DNA from: PFL42 sp963789825
GTDB taxonomy: Bacteria > Chloroflexota > Anaerolineae > Anaerolineales > E44-bin32
Direction: 5' to 3'
Assembly: GCA_963789825.1 (NCBI GenBank)
Contig: CAWBME010000006.1
Coordinates: 558,001-622,000, forward strand
Length of the DNA stretch: 64,000 nucleotides
Shown: positions 18,915-29,427 of the stretch, piece after piece
How the letters are laid out: the number at the start of each line of letters is the position of its first letter
Position numbering within the stretch: position 1 is the first letter of the stretch
Notes under the pieces: generated by a model
What the model saw: the letters and a program-made list of their open reading frames with translations, nothing else
What the model was told of the DNA's origin: nothing
Database searches by the model: none
Program-made: the position numbers and the translations under genes

Positions 18915-20205
18915 GGGCTGATGGGTAACAGAAAGTCCAAGTTGATTGGTTACACTCACAACGGCTTGTTATGGGGATAACCCCCATGTAGCTGCAGGGT
19001 TTCCTCGTCAAAGCGACCGAGGAGCAGCGGCCCGAAGTGGACGGCCCAGACGCCGTCTTCCACTTCCTCAAGGCCGACGTACTCTTCTTCCAGGACATGG
19101 CTCACGTTCACCCAGCCGCTGCCCCAGCGGATGCCACCATTGCGGCTCACGAGGCGTCGCTCGAAATGCGCCGGGTACTCCAGTTCAGGGATCCGCTCGG
19201 GGTAGGGGCGGAAGGAAGGGCGGTAGAGGGATGCTGGCGTCTCCTGGCCGAGCGACTCGTGGGGCCGATCGTGGTTGTACTCCCGCACGAAGTGATTGAA
19301 CTTACGCTGCTGGGCTCTCAGGCTTGAGGCCGGGGGTTTGACAGTGTCGTCCTTGAGCGTTGTGTGGAAGCGCTCATGGCGCCCATTCTGCTGGGGATGG
19401 CCGGGGAGGATGAGTTCCGGGCGGATGCCGATCTTGATCCACCACACGTGGAGTCGGGATAGGCGGTGGATGGCCTGGGAGGCGAAGGGGGCGCCGTTGT
19501 CTGTGCGGATCACGTCGGGTAGTCCGAACTCCCAGAAAGCCCGCTCGAGCAGGGGCTGGACGAGCTCATGCTTGGTCGAGGGCAGGCCAACGCAGGCGAG
19601 GCAGTACCTGGAGAATCCATCCATCAGGGTGAGTGGGTAGCACCACTCGCCCGTCGAGCGTCTTGAATTGGCCTTTGAAGTCAGCGGTCCAGACGGAGTT
19701 GGGGTGCGACATCGGCGTCTGTCCCAAGGCCGGGATGTCCTGGATGCGGCCGCCTGCGCCTTGGCTTCACCAGGCCGTGCCGTTTGAAGAGCTCCGCCGT
19801 GGTGGATCGAGCGGGGAGGGGCAGGGATGGTCGCTGCCCGTGAAGGATCCGCAGGATCTTGGCTGGCCCCCAGCTCAGATGCTTGCGGCGGATCGTCAGG
19901 GGAACCGCCGCCACATCGGGGCGTAGCCTGTGAGGGCAGGAGCCGGTGGCATGTGACCGGTCCTCAAGTCCCGGCCGGTCCTCGGCCTTCCAACGCCCGA
20001 CCCACTTGTAACAGGTCTTGCGGGAGATGTCGGAGAAGGCACACAGCTCGGTGAAGTTGAAAACGCCAGATCGGAAGGTCTCGATGAAGCGGATCTTCTC
20101 ATCCATGGGTAGGACAGCTCTCCAGGGCATGGCCACCTCCTCGGTGACATGCGCCTTGCAAGAGTGTTACCCATCAGCCTGGACTAAACTGTTACCTATC
20201 AGCCC
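18915..20205 (-). mobile_element. IS481-family insertion sequence, about 1.29 kb
   Basis: Bounded by terminal inverted repeats GGGCTGATGGGTAACAG (18915-18931) and CTGTTACCTATCAGCCC (20189-20205), 16 of 17 matching. A further partial copy of the right repeat lies just inside (20164-20180, GTGTTACCCATCAGCCT). A single transposase fills the element on the minus strand. I see no convincing target-site duplication (flanks AGCAGTT and GGAATGTACC). Confidence 0.85.
18956..20136 (-). CDS. IS481-family transposase
   Basis: N-terminal helix-turn-helix (MDEKIRFIETFRSGVFNFTE, then DISRKTCYKWVGRW), a linker helix WGPAKILRIL, and a DDE integrase core: WTADFKGQF (first Asp), IRTDNGAPF (second Asp), QQNGRHERFH (Glu). 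About 392 residues. Two double-base sites near 19637 and 19720 (GTGC and CTTG on the minus strand) separate the halves in the raw sequence; with them read as single bases the enzyme looks intact. ATG 20136 leads MAMPWRAVLP. Confidence 0.88.
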
Positions 20206-20307
20206 GGAATGTACCCAGCAGCGGCCTGACAACCCCCCGCAGCGGACGGTCCGCTGCCGCGTTCCGCCGCTGAACCGGAGTGTTAGGCTTCGCACAAAGG
20301 TGATCAC

Positions 20308-20934
20308 TTGCTTGCTGAGTTGGTGTTCAGGTGGATACTCCTGTTCGTATTCTTCAGTATGTTCCTGGTGTCAGGCTACTTCCGCCGACGGGCACGGCAA
20401 TCCGGCGAAGTGATCCGTAGGGAGAGTGAAGGCTGGCGCGTTCTCCTTGCACGCCTCATAGCAGCGGCTGTGCTCTATCTCCCCTTTGCAGCCTATGCGG
20501 TGCAGCCGTCTTGGATGGAATGGTCATCGATGAACCTTCCCTTGTGGATTCGCTGGCTGGCCAGCATCGTCAGCGTCGCCACGCTTCCAGCGCTTGTCTG
20601 GGTCATGATCAGCATTGGGAAGAACGTTTCCGAGACATACCTGACAAAGGAGTCCCACAAGCTCATCACCGCGGGCCCGTATCGCTGGGTTCCACGCTCT
20701 CTATACACAATAGCAGCCATCGCGCTGGCCTCGCTGAGCATCGTTGCTGCGAATTGGCTCATGCTCGCTCTCACGATCGCTGCACCGATCGCCATTGCAT
20801 TGTTCGTCATACCTCGAGAGGAAGCTGAGCTGGTTGGCAAGTTCGGCGACGAATATCGCGAGTACCAGGCGCGCACGGGCAAACTCGCGCCCAGGCTCAT
20901 CGGCGGGCTTGACCTGGAAACCTGCAAGGCCTAA
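20308..20934 (+). CDS. Isoprenylcysteine carboxyl methyltransferase-like membrane protein
   Basis: 208 residues, five or so predicted helices. The SAM-binding family motif appears as LITAGPYRWVPRSLYT followed by a hydrophobic helix and then IPREEAELVGKFGDEYREYQ, which matches the ICMT/PEMT family C-terminus (usually GPYRWVRHPxY...EE..L...FG..Y..Y). Role in bacteria is mostly unknown: methylation of small molecules or lipids. The start is uncertain (TTG 20308 is the longest). It lies just right of the IS element. Confidence 0.75.
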   Translation: MLAELVFRWILLFVFFSMFLVSGYFRRRARQSGEVIRRESEGWRVLLARLIAAAVLYLPFAAYAVQPSWMEWSSMNLPLWIRWLASIVSVATLPALVWVMISIGKNVSETYLTKESHKLITAGPYRWVPRSLYTIAAIALASLSIVAANWLMLALTIAAPIAIALFVIPREEAELVGKFGDEYREYQARTGKLAPRLIGGLDLETCKA

Positions 20935-21111
20935 CCCCACGTTGCCGGCCCAGGCCCCAGGCCTGGGAAGCCAACTCGGCTGGCGGACGAATCGGGAGGT
21001 GTGATTGGCCCGCCGCCTGGCTGCGCGAGGATGGTGGTCAGCCCGAGCCGCCGAGCAGCTGGCTCGGGGCCGTTGGGCTACTACCTACCGTGGCACGCCG
21101 GGTGGGCTTGT

Positions 21112-22755
21112 TTACCCCGGTTTCGGACCAGCGGCCACCACTTCTGGCGGACAGCCTTCGGCGAACTTGTGGAAGTTGTCGATGAAGCGCGCCCCCAGCT
21201 CCCGATAGCGCTGCATGTACGCCTCGGGGCTAGCCCAGGAAGAGGCAGGGTTGAGCACGCTGGCCGGCACGCCGTCGCAGCTGCGCGGCACCTCGAAGCC
21301 GAATACCGGATCTCGAGCGTACTCCACGTCGAGCAGCTTCCCATTCAAGGCGGCGTTCAGCAGCGCCCGGGTGTAGGCAATGCTGATGCGCTTACCGATG
21401 CCGTAGGGGCCGCCCACCCATCCGGTGTTCACCAGCCAGCACTTCACGTCGTGGCGCAGGATCTTGCGCTTGAGCAGGTCGGCGTAGACCATCGGATGAT
21501 GGACCATGAACGGCGCGCCGAAGCATGCGCTGAAGGTGATCTCGGGCTCCTCGCGCAGGCCGATCTCGGTGCCGGCGATCTTGGCAGTGTAGCCGGAGAT
21601 GAACTGGTAGAGCGCCTGATCGGGCGTCAGCCGGGCCACCGGCGGCATCACGCCGGAGGCATCGCAGGTGAGCAGTACGATGTTCTTCGGATGGCCGGCG
21701 CGCTTCTCGGGAACGGCATTCGGGATGAACTCGAGCGGATACGAGGCGCGCGTGTTTTCCGTCAGCGTCTCATCGTCCAGGTCAATCTTGCGCGTCACCG
21801 GGTCATACACCACGTTCTCCAGCAGCGAGCCGAAGCGCCGAGTGCAGGCATAGATCTGCGGCTCGGCCGTGGGCGAGAGCTGGATCACCTTGGCATAGCA
21901 GCCCGCCTCGAAGTTGAACACCCCCTCGTCACTCCAGCCGTGTTCGTCATCGCCGATCAGCTGGCGCGACGGATCCGCCGAGAGCGTCGTCTTGCCTGTT
22001 CCGGAGAGGCCGAAGAATAGCGCCACCTCGCCCGCCGCGCCGACATTGGCCGAGCAGTGCATCGGCATCACCCCCTGCAAGGGGAGCAGATAGTTGAGGA
22101 CCGTGAAGACGGACTTCTTGATCTCGCCGGCGTAGGCCGTGTTCCCGATCAAACACAGCCTTTGCTCAAAGTTGACGACTATGAAGGTTCCAGTGCTGGT
22201 GCTGTCGATCTGCGGCAGGGCGCGGAAGGCGGGCACGGCGATGACGGTGAAGTCTGGCACGTGCTGCTTGTACTCATCGGCCGACTCCGGCGAGATGAAC
22301 ATCGTGCGGGCGAAGATGCTGTGCCAGGCTTGCTCGGTGATCACGCGTAGCGGCAAGCGATAGGCTGGATCCGCACCGGCAAAGCAATCCTGGACGAATA
22401 CATCACGCCCCTGCAGGTAGCCCTGCAGCCGGAGGAAGAGTTCATCAAAGGCGGCCGGGCTGTATGGCCGGTTGTACTGCCCCCACCACACGTTGTCACG
22501 GCTGGAAGCCTCCGAGACAACGTACTTATCGGAAGCGGCACGCGCGGTGTGCTTGCCGGTGTTCACGATCAGCGGACCCGCCTGCGTCAGCTGGCCCTCC
22601 CGGCGGAACAGCGCCTCTTCGACCAGCGCCTCGACCGGCAGGTTCCAGTAGACCTGATTCAGGTTGACCAGACCGATGCCTTCGAGACCGAAATCGCTCT
22701 TCAGCGCGGCGGCCTGCGCCTGGGCAGGCGTGCGAATCGACAGCAGGTTGTTCAT
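21112..22755 (-). CDS. pckA: Phosphoenolpyruvate carboxykinase (ATP)
   Basis: Interconverts oxaloacetate + ATP and PEP + CO2 + ADP. 547 residues. Kinase-1a loop GLSGTGKTTLSADP and kinase-2 LIGDDEHGWSDEGVFNFEAG are complete; RDVFVQDCFAGADP and TRASYPLEFIPNA also fit. ATG 22755 overlaps the stop of the aminotransferase gene (ATGA), so the two are translated together. With the aminotransferase and the Na+ decarboxylase it suggests C4 amino-acid (aspartate) handling in either direction. Confidence 0.96.
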   Translation of the reverse strand: MNNLLSIRTPAQAQAAALKSDFGLEGIGLVNLNQVYWNLPVEALVEEALFRREGQLTQAGPLIVNTGKHTARAASDKYVVSEASSRDNVWWGQYNRPYSPAAFDELFLRLQGYLQGRDVFVQDCFAGADPAYRLPLRVITEQAWHSIFARTMFISPESADEYKQHVPDFTVIAVPAFRALPQIDSTSTGTFIVVNFEQRLCLIGNTAYAGEIKKSVFTVLNYLLPLQGVMPMHCSANVGAAGEVALFFGLSGTGKTTLSADPSRQLIGDDEHGWSDEGVFNFEAGCYAKVIQLSPTAEPQIYACTRRFGSLLENVVYDPVTRKIDLDDETLTENTRASYPLEFIPNAVPEKRAGHPKNIVLLTCDASGVMPPVARLTPDQALYQFISGYTAKIAGTEIGLREEPEITFSACFGAPFMVHHPMVYADLLKRKILRHDVKCWLVNTGWVGGPYGIGKRISIAYTRALLNAALNGKLLDVEYARDPVFGFEVPRSCDGVPASVLNPASSWASPEAYMQRYRELGARFIDNFHKFAEGCPPEVVAAGPKPG

Positions 22756-23969
22756 AGCCAATCCCTGACCAGCTTGCGGTCACCGATGTAGATCTCGTTG
22801 GGCGAGGTGGGATCCAGCGCCCATTTCATCCTGGCGATACCCTCCGTGAGATCCTTCACGGTCCCGGAGAAGCTCAGGCGCAGATGACCCTCCATGCCGA
22901 ACTCGCGGCCCGGAACCGTCACCACCAGCGCCCGCTTGAGCAGGAAATCAGCCAGCGCCACCGAGTCCGGGTTGTACGCCCGGAAGTCTGGCAGGGCGTA
23001 GAAGGTGCCCTCCGGGCGGTTGAGGCGCACACCGGCGAACGAGGCCATCTCCTGCATCACCACGTCACGGTTGTTCTGCATGGTCAGGCGCAGGCTCTCC
23101 ACGACGTTCTGCACTCCGTTCAGCGCCCCCTCGGCCGCCGATTGCAGCAACGGGGAGGGACAAGAGGTCGTCTGAGCCTGCACGTTGGTCATGATCTCGA
23201 CCAGCTTACGCGGGCCGACCGCCCATCCGATACGGAAGCCTGTCATTCCGTACAGCTTCGAGATCCCATTGACGACCAGGATGCGCGTGTTCTCGATGTC
23301 CTGCTTGGAGTAGCGGTAGGCAGGCGGCGCCGTTCGGCCGTCGAACACCAACCGGTGATAGATGTCGTCCATGATCAGGTAGATCCCGCGCCGCTCGCAA
23401 AGCTCCACGATGGCGGCGATGAACTCCTCATGGAAGACCATGCCCGAGGGATTGTTAGGGGTGTTGACGATGATCGCCCGGGTGTACGAGGTGAGGGCCG
23501 CCTCGACATCCTGCAGGCGCGGGTGGAAGGTCCCATCCTCGGGAACAACGACCACCGGGATGCCATACACCATCTTGACCATCTCGGGGTAGCTCACCCA
23601 ATACGGCGCCAGGATGATCACTTCATCCTGCGGGTTGAGCAGCGTGTAGATCAGGTTGAACAGCGCCTGCTTGGCGCCGGTCGAGACGATCACGTTCTCC
23701 GGGTCGACCAGGCGCCCGTAGTTTTCCTCGGTGTAGCGGATGATCGCTTTCTTCAAGGATGGCAGCCCGTCGGTAGGGGTGTACTTGACTTCGCCTTTGC
23801 CGAGCTGGCTTGCCGAACTCAGGACGGCCGAGAAGGGCGTTCGGTTCTTGGGTTCGCCAATCCCCAGGTGAATCACCGGCTGCCCCCGTTCGCGCAACAG
23901 GCGCGCCTCTTCGTTCAAGCGCAGGGTCGGCGAATTGACGATCTCACGCGCGCGTCGGCTTAGGGTCAT
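22752..23969 (-). CDS. Class I PLP aminotransferase (aspartate-type)
   Basis: 405 residues. PLP lysine in NGISKLYGMTGFRIGWAVG; NTPNNPSGMVFHEE and the C-terminal Arg region VTVPGREFGMEGHLRLSFSG (binding the substrate carboxylate) are clear. The family covers aspartate and related aminotransferases; coupling to pckA favours aspartate to oxaloacetate. Start ATG 23969. Without double-base sites. Confidence 0.9.
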   Translation of the reverse strand: MTLSRRAREIVNSPTLRLNEEARLLRERGQPVIHLGIGEPKNRTPFSAVLSSASQLGKGEVKYTPTDGLPSLKKAIIRYTEENYGRLVDPENVIVSTGAKQALFNLIYTLLNPQDEVIILAPYWVSYPEMVKMVYGIPVVVVPEDGTFHPRLQDVEAALTSYTRAIIVNTPNNPSGMVFHEEFIAAIVELCERRGIYLIMDDIYHRLVFDGRTAPPAYRYSKQDIENTRILVVNGISKLYGMTGFRIGWAVGPRKLVEIMTNVQAQTTSCPSPLLQSAAEGALNGVQNVVESLRLTMQNNRDVVMQEMASFAGVRLNRPEGTFYALPDFRAYNPDSVALADFLLKRALVVTVPGREFGMEGHLRLSFSGTVKDLTEGIARMKWALDPTSPNEIYIGDRKLVRDWL

Positions 23970-24102
23970 CCACTGCTCCTGGCGCTGGCCACTACCTGCC
24001 CCCGGCGAGCGCTAGGGGCTGAGCATGATTATATCCAGCCGTGCCTGCTTGCGTTCGGCCTGCCCGTGCCCGGGAAAGCCTGGATGGTAGACTCGGCCCG
24101 CT

Positions 24103-24958
24103 ATGACCGAACCCCTTCGGCACTTCGAACGCACCCTGGCTGCCTACCGCAGGCGCACGTTCCGCACCGCCCGCGGCCTGCGCTTGCGCTCCCCGGCGCA
24201 GGCGGTTCAATTCGTCCGCCAGCGCGGTTTCATCTACTTCTGGCCGATCCAGGGTGTCGACCTGCCCAGCCTGTGGACCGCAGTGGCCGGCGACCGCCCG
24301 GTGGCCGAGTTCCATGACGACCCGGGCCACATCACCTGGCGTTGGAAGGACTCGCTCCTGGGCGCCCGCAAGTGGCACTACGCCAAGCTGCTGCGCGGCA
24401 AGGCCACGCTGGTCAGCCTGCCCACGCTGCCCTACTTCTACGCCCTGTCCGACCGGCTGGGCGACCTGGATGACTACGTGCTGGCCTACGAATTCGGGCC
24501 GGATCTCGCGCGAGGCCAAGCTGATCGGCGATGTCCTGTTGCGCCAAGGCGCGCAGCACACCATTGAGCTGCGACGGGCGGCCCACCTCGATGCGCCGGG
24601 GTCCAAGTCGCGCTTCGAGCGCGGACTGGTCGAGCTGCAGCGCGGGCTGTGGGTCCTGCCGATCGGCGTGGCCGAGGCTGGCAGCTGGAACTACGCCTTC
24701 ATCTACGAGCTGGTCGACCGCTGGTATCCGGGTCTCATCGAGCAGGTGCAGCCACTGGCCGTCGAGCAGGCCCGGGCGCACCTGGCGCGGCGCTTGCTCG
24801 ACTCGGTTGGGGCAGCCCCAGCCGCCGTGATCCAGCGCTTGTTCCGCTGGACGCCCGCCTCCGCCCACCAGGCGCTGGAGGACCTGCAGCGGGCCCGGGC
24901 CGTGCAGCAACTCGACGACGGGCGCTGGATCACCCGTCGCCTGCTGCGACAGCGCTGA
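24103..24958 (+). CDS. AlkZ-related winged-helix protein
   Basis: About 284 residues. FVRQRGFIYFWPIQGVDLPS, AVAGDRPVAEFHDDPGHITW and WRWKDSLLGARKWHYAKLL match a family annotated as AlkZ-related, distant from the YcaQ/AlkZ crosslink DNA glycosylases with tandem winged helices. The QxQ catalytic motif of true AlkZ is not evident, so glycosylase activity should not be assumed. One double-base site (CTCG near 24508). Divergent from the aminotransferase. Confidence 0.65.
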
Positions 24959-25111
24959 TCCTGGCTGCGGAACAGGCCCACGGGCCACTTCCCTCAGACG
25001 GCAGACGAGCAGCTCAACGCCCTTTCACCCCCCCATCCCGTACCCTGGTGCTGACTCGAATCCGCATGCCGAACCTGCCTGCAACGTGAGGGGAGGCGAT
25101 GGCATGTCTGA

Positions 25112-25142
25112 GGAGTGGGGAGCGAAGCTTCCCCCCACTCCC
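25112..25142. terminator. Hairpin in the convergent gap 24959-25333
   Basis: GGAGTGGGG and CCCCCCACTCC can pair around AGCGAAGCTT. It lies 150 bases after the AlkZ-related gene and 190 bases after the end of the frdA-like gene on the other strand. No clean T-tract. The rest of the 375-base gap has no gene I can support. Confidence 0.5.
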
Positions 25143-25333
25143 CAGTTCTTCTACCCTTCCTCCGCCACGCTCTTTGGCCGACCCGGGCGCCGTGAGCGCG
25201 GAGCAGGCACGGGGCGTATCGCCCCAGCAGGACACTTCGCTCTGGCACCAACTTGTGGCCCGCCGGAGCGAGACGGCCGGGACGGTGTGCGGCCCGAGCG
25301 GGGTGAGGGTGAAGGGCCCGCCTATACAAGCCG

Positions 25334-26992
25334 CTAGGTCTTCGCCTCAATCGGAATGAGCGGATCCTGGCGCACCTGCCGCGCATGGCGCGTGTAGTCG
25401 GGCAGCAGGATCGGCGACGGCCTGCCGCCGGAGACCCCGGCCTCACGCCGGGCTTCCTCCCACGCCGCAACATGAGCCAGCGTTCGCTCCCCCAACTCGA
25501 CGCCCTGAACGTAGGCTGCCGCCGAACGGCCGGCGCGGCGCCCATAGACGGTGATCTCAAGCAGCGAGTTGCCCATCAGCCGATTCTCACCGTGCACGCC
25601 GCCGCACACCTCGCCAGCGGCAAACAGCCCGGCCACGCCGGTCGAGCCGTCCGGATCGTGCGCCACGCCGCCGTTCTGGAAGTGCAGCGTCGGATAGACC
25701 AGGATCGGCTGACGGGTCATGTCGATGTTGAAGTTGCGAAACTGGCGCGCCATCGCCGGCAGAGCCTTCTCGATCGTCCCGGGTCCGTGGATCAGGTCGA
25801 TCATCGGGGAATCCAGCCAGACGCCTTGCTGGCCAGTGCTGGTTCCAACGCCGTTGCCGCGGTCGACGCATTCGCGAATGAAGGCGGCGGAACTCGACGT
25901 CGCGTGTCTCAAGCGGATACACGAATTGCTCGCCGTGCACGTTGCACACCTGGGCTCCCAGCCCGCGCACCTTCTCGGTCACGAGTTGGCCGAGGATTTG
26001 CTCGGGGTAGGCGGCGCCGGTCGGGTGATACTGCATCGTGTGCATGAAGGCCAGCTTCGCCCCGGCGCGGTAGGCGAGCACCACGCCGTCGCCTGTGGCG
26101 CCGTAGTGATTGGTCGTCGGGAAGCCCTGGTAGTGCAGCCTGCCGCCGCCGCCGGTGGCCAGCACAATCGCCTTGGCGCCCACCACACGATACTCGCGCG
26201 TCTCGAGATCGAGCAGCACTGCGCCGGTCACGCGCCCGGTCCCGTCGGTGAGCAGCTCGACGACTGGATTGAACTCGACCACCTGAATGCGATCGGATCG
26301 GCAACGCACTTCGTCGCGCAGCACGCGCATGATTTCCGCGCCGGAGTAGTCGCGCGCCGAGTGCATCCGCTTGCGAGAGGTTCCGCCGCCATGAACGGTG
26401 CTCATCGTTCCATCCGGCAGCTTGTCGAACATCACCCCCAGTTCTTCCAGCCAGCGAATGGCCGATGGGGCGTCGCTTACCAAGGCTTCGACCAGGTCGG
26501 GGACATTGGAGAAATGCCCGCCGCCGACAACGTCCAGGTAGTGCATGGCGGGAAAGTCGTCCGGCTTGTCGGCAGCCTGGATCCCTCCCTGGGCCATCAT
26601 GGTGTTGGCGTCGCCGAAGCGCAGCTTGGTGGCCAGCACGACCTGGGCACCGTTCTCCGACGCCAGCAGCGCGGCACTGGCGCCCGCTCCGCCGCCGCCG
26701 ATCACCAGCACGTCGCAAACCAGGTCCGGCGCGCCAACCTGGAACGAGGCCGGGGTGATCTGCGCAGGCCCCTCCAATACGTCAGCCATCTCCAGCGGAG
26801 TCCGCTCCCCCTGGCTGCGACCCATCCGGATCTCACGCATTGCCTGCTCGATGTAGTCCGGGTGGAAGCGGCGCAGGACGTCGTCACGCTCTTCGGGCGT
26901 CATCCGCCGGAACGGCGTCGACATGCGGGCGCTGCGGCCAGCGTCGACGTTGGCGATTGAGGCCAGCATCGATTCGGTGTAGGTCATCCCAG
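25334..26992 (-). CDS. Fumarate reductase/succinate dehydrogenase-type flavoprotein
   Basis: FAD enzyme, about 552 residues. Dinucleotide fold DVLVIGGGGAGASAALLASE; flavin-attachment-type region HGGGTSRKRMHSARDYSGAE; catalytic-region HPTGAAYPEQ, LVTEKVRGLGAQVCN, YPTLHFQNGGV and HGENRLMGNSLLE. Compared with SdhA/FrdA the H-x-x-MGG loop is changed to HFQNGG, so fumarate is only the most likely substrate. ATG 26992 follows GGAGG. One double-base site (GTCG near 25898, DVESSAAF). Last gene of the 25-41 kb Hdr cluster, 400 bases after the FrdB-like gene; the pairing resembles thiol:fumarate reductase TfrA. Confidence 0.82.
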
Positions 26993-27392
26993 CCTCCTCG
27001 GCGGGTGCGTAGCCCACCGCGAGCTTGCACACGTTCGCCGATTGTCATTGAACCGAAGCCGAGCTCCCGAACCCTTGGGGTTCGCCGCCCCGGCTGAACG
27101 CACCCAACACGTGCGCCCTCGCTTGGCGCCCTGCCCTGACTCCACGGGCCCGTATCCGACCTCCTGGGAAGTTGCCGAGGCAAGTGGGCAAACCCTGAAG
27201 GACATGCACCGGCGTAACTCACCCGATAGGGCTGAGCCTTCCCCCCCGCGCCGCAGCGAGCTCATCTCTCTGCATAGGCTGCCAACGGTCGCCAGACCTG
27301 GAATTCGCGCCTGTGGCGGATACCCGCGCAGGCTGTCGGGGCAAGTCAGTGCGCAGGAAACCCGAGTACGGGCGGAGATCCGTCCAGACATC
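26993..27392. other. 400-base gap inside the Hdr/fumarate-reductase cluster
   Basis: This is the only long gap in the minus-strand cluster. No gene is convincing on either strand. It may hold a second promoter for the flavoprotein gene; no clear boxes or riboswitch-like fold were found by eye. Confidence 0.4.
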
Positions 27393-28110
27393 TCAGGGAT
27401 CGATCTCGCGGGCGTTGTAGCGCTCGGCCAACTGCGACTTGTCCAGCGCCTTGAGTCCCTGCAGCTCGGCCACGAAGCGCCCTTCAGCGATCTCTTGCAC
27501 ACGGTCCAGCAGATGATGCGATGCCGGTGATAGATAGCGACCGGCAGAGGCGGCGCGCCAGCAACCCTACGTTGTATTGGGTTTCCTCGACCGGGCAGCG
27601 CGCCGAGCACAGCCCGCAGGCGATGCAGTCGAAGGAGATGTCGGCCACCGCGGCGATGTCCCCACGCATCGCCGCCGCCATGTAGGACCGCACGTCGATT
27701 CCCTGCGGGCAGGCCTTGCTGCACGTGCCGCAGGCCAGGCAGCGCAGCACCTCCGGGTACAGTTGGTACAGCGTTGCGGCCGTTGGCTGCAACTCTTCCA
27801 GGTGATAGTCCGCACGCCGGTAGGGAAAGAAGGGGATCTGGGCCAGATACATCTCCGGCTGAACGACGGTCTGGCAGGCCAGGGCGAAGAACAGCGCCGG
27901 CTTGCCCTTCAGTCGATAGACGGTAGCGCAGGCGCCGCAGAAACCGCCGCGGCAGCCCACACCGCGGGTCAGGGTGTAGCCGGCGTACTCTAGAGCGCGC
28001 ATGATGGTCAGCGAGGGCGGCACATCCACCCGCTGGCCCATGACATAGATCGGGACTAGGTCCCCTTCTTGACTCCCAACGCCGCCGCTAGCTGGTTTCT
28101 CTGCTGTCAT
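27393..28110 (-). CDS. FrdB/SdhB-like iron-sulfur protein
   Basis: About 238 residues: an N-terminal [2Fe-2S] domain (GVGCRGGFCGACATVYRL then ALACQ) and a C-terminal pair of [4Fe-4S] motifs, CLACGTCSKACPQG and CIACGLCSARCPVE. It would carry electrons between the Hdr-type subunits and the flavoprotein. Unlike methanogen TfrB it has no CCG domain; two separate HdrB genes in the same cluster could supply that part. One double-base site (CTCT near 27553) restores the C-terminal 50 residues, ending in AREIDP at 27393. ATG 28110. Confidence 0.82.
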
Positions 28111-28201
28111 CTTCGCCTCATCCCAACTCCCGGTCCGTTGAGCACACCATCACCCGACTCAACCACCAGCCTCGCCGCTCACGCAAGTACCCAGACCGGT
28201 C

Positions 28202-29366
28202 CTAGTGCTCTCCCAAGGTTTCAAACTCATCGCGCTCGAAGGTCGATACCGGCACCGGCTGTGCCGGGTCAAACCCGGGCTGGTATTCGAGCAGCGCCTG
28301 TGTCTCCCGCGCCACTGCCTGGAACACTAGATCCACCGGCAGGTCCATCGGGCATGCGCTGGCACACAGCCCGCAGCCAACGCAGGAGGTGCTGACATGC
28401 ATCAGCCGCGTGAGCTGGTAGAGAATCGCATCGCCCGGCAGCCGGACCGCGCCCCGACGATCCGCCAGATCGAGCAGGTGGCGGGTATCGACCTTCACGC
28501 TATCGGTGCGGAAGAGGCATTCCTTGCAGTAGCAGATCGGGCACGCCGTGCCGCAATTGAGGCAACGCAGGCAGGTGTCGAACAGCACTGCCAGCCCCGG
28601 CGTGCCGTCCTCGCCGGGCTGCAATGCCTGCAGCGCCGCGTCCAGATCCAGTTGACGCTTTGCCAACCGCTGCTCCTTCAGCTCGGCGAGCACCGGCGAG
28701 CGATCCGGTGAGGCATCGATCACAGTCAACCCCAGCTGCTCCGCCAGCGCTGGATCGCGTACTTCGACGAGGATCTCATCCGCCTCGGGCACACCGATCA
28801 CGTGCAGCCAGATGTCGGCCACCGGCGCGACCGCGTCGACGCAGCGGGTACAGGCAGAGCGATACCCCTGCTCCGCGGTGGAATCCGGGTGCCCCTGCCC
28901 GCAGGGCTTCGGCGTACTGCGCGGCCCAAGCTCCGGCGGCAAGACCCAGCTCATTGAAGTCCGAGGCCTCATGGGTTCCTACGCAGTCGACAGCAACGAT
29001 CATCACTTGCCGGGGGTCGACCTGGCGTAGCTTCATCAGTTCGACCGCCGCCTTGGCCTCACAGGGGCGCAGGACGATCGCCGTAGGGGGCATGGGCGGC
29101 CGCTCGGGATCAGGTGAAACTCGGCGATCGGTCACCTGTGTGGCGAGACGGGCGCCGCTGGCCAGCATGACCGGCGCGAAGGGCAGCGAGTGCTCGATCT
29201 GCTCGGGCGCGTGCACCAGTCTGCGCTGGGGGATCGCTTGACTCGCACCGGCGACGTCAACCACCACGCCGGATACACTCTGCGTCTCCAGCAGCCGGTG
29301 CAGGACAGACTGGGCACCGGAGAGAACGCCCTGCCCCGTCTGTGGAGCCCTGGCGAAGATGCTCAT
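28202..29366 (-). CDS. FrhB/FdhB-like Fe-S protein, copy 2
   Basis: About 387 residues. The N-terminal half has the FrhB/FdhB core (AIVLRPCEAKAAVELMKLRQ, VMIVAVDCVGTHE), which in relatives binds FAD and exchanges electrons with F420, NAD(P) or a partner. The C-terminal half has Cys-rich CLRCLNCGTACPICYCKEC and a [4Fe-4S] CVGCGLCASACPMD. One double-base site (GCAC near 28890) splits the raw frame. Separated by 61 bases from its paralogue. The FAD-binding and F420 specificity cannot be read from the sequence. Confidence 0.78.
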
Positions 29367-29427
29367 ACCCGACGTCCCTCCCCGCAAGCTGCCGTCTGCA
29401 GTGATGCGCGGCCCAGTGTGCTCATCC

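Noticed and set aside
18956..20136. Inactivated IS481 transposase
   Set aside because: The raw frame break is explained by double-base sites; HTH, all three DDE residues and both inverted repeats are present.
24103..24958. Active AlkZ interstrand-crosslink glycosylase
   Set aside because: The catalytic QxQ motif is not visible, so only a distant family relation is claimed.
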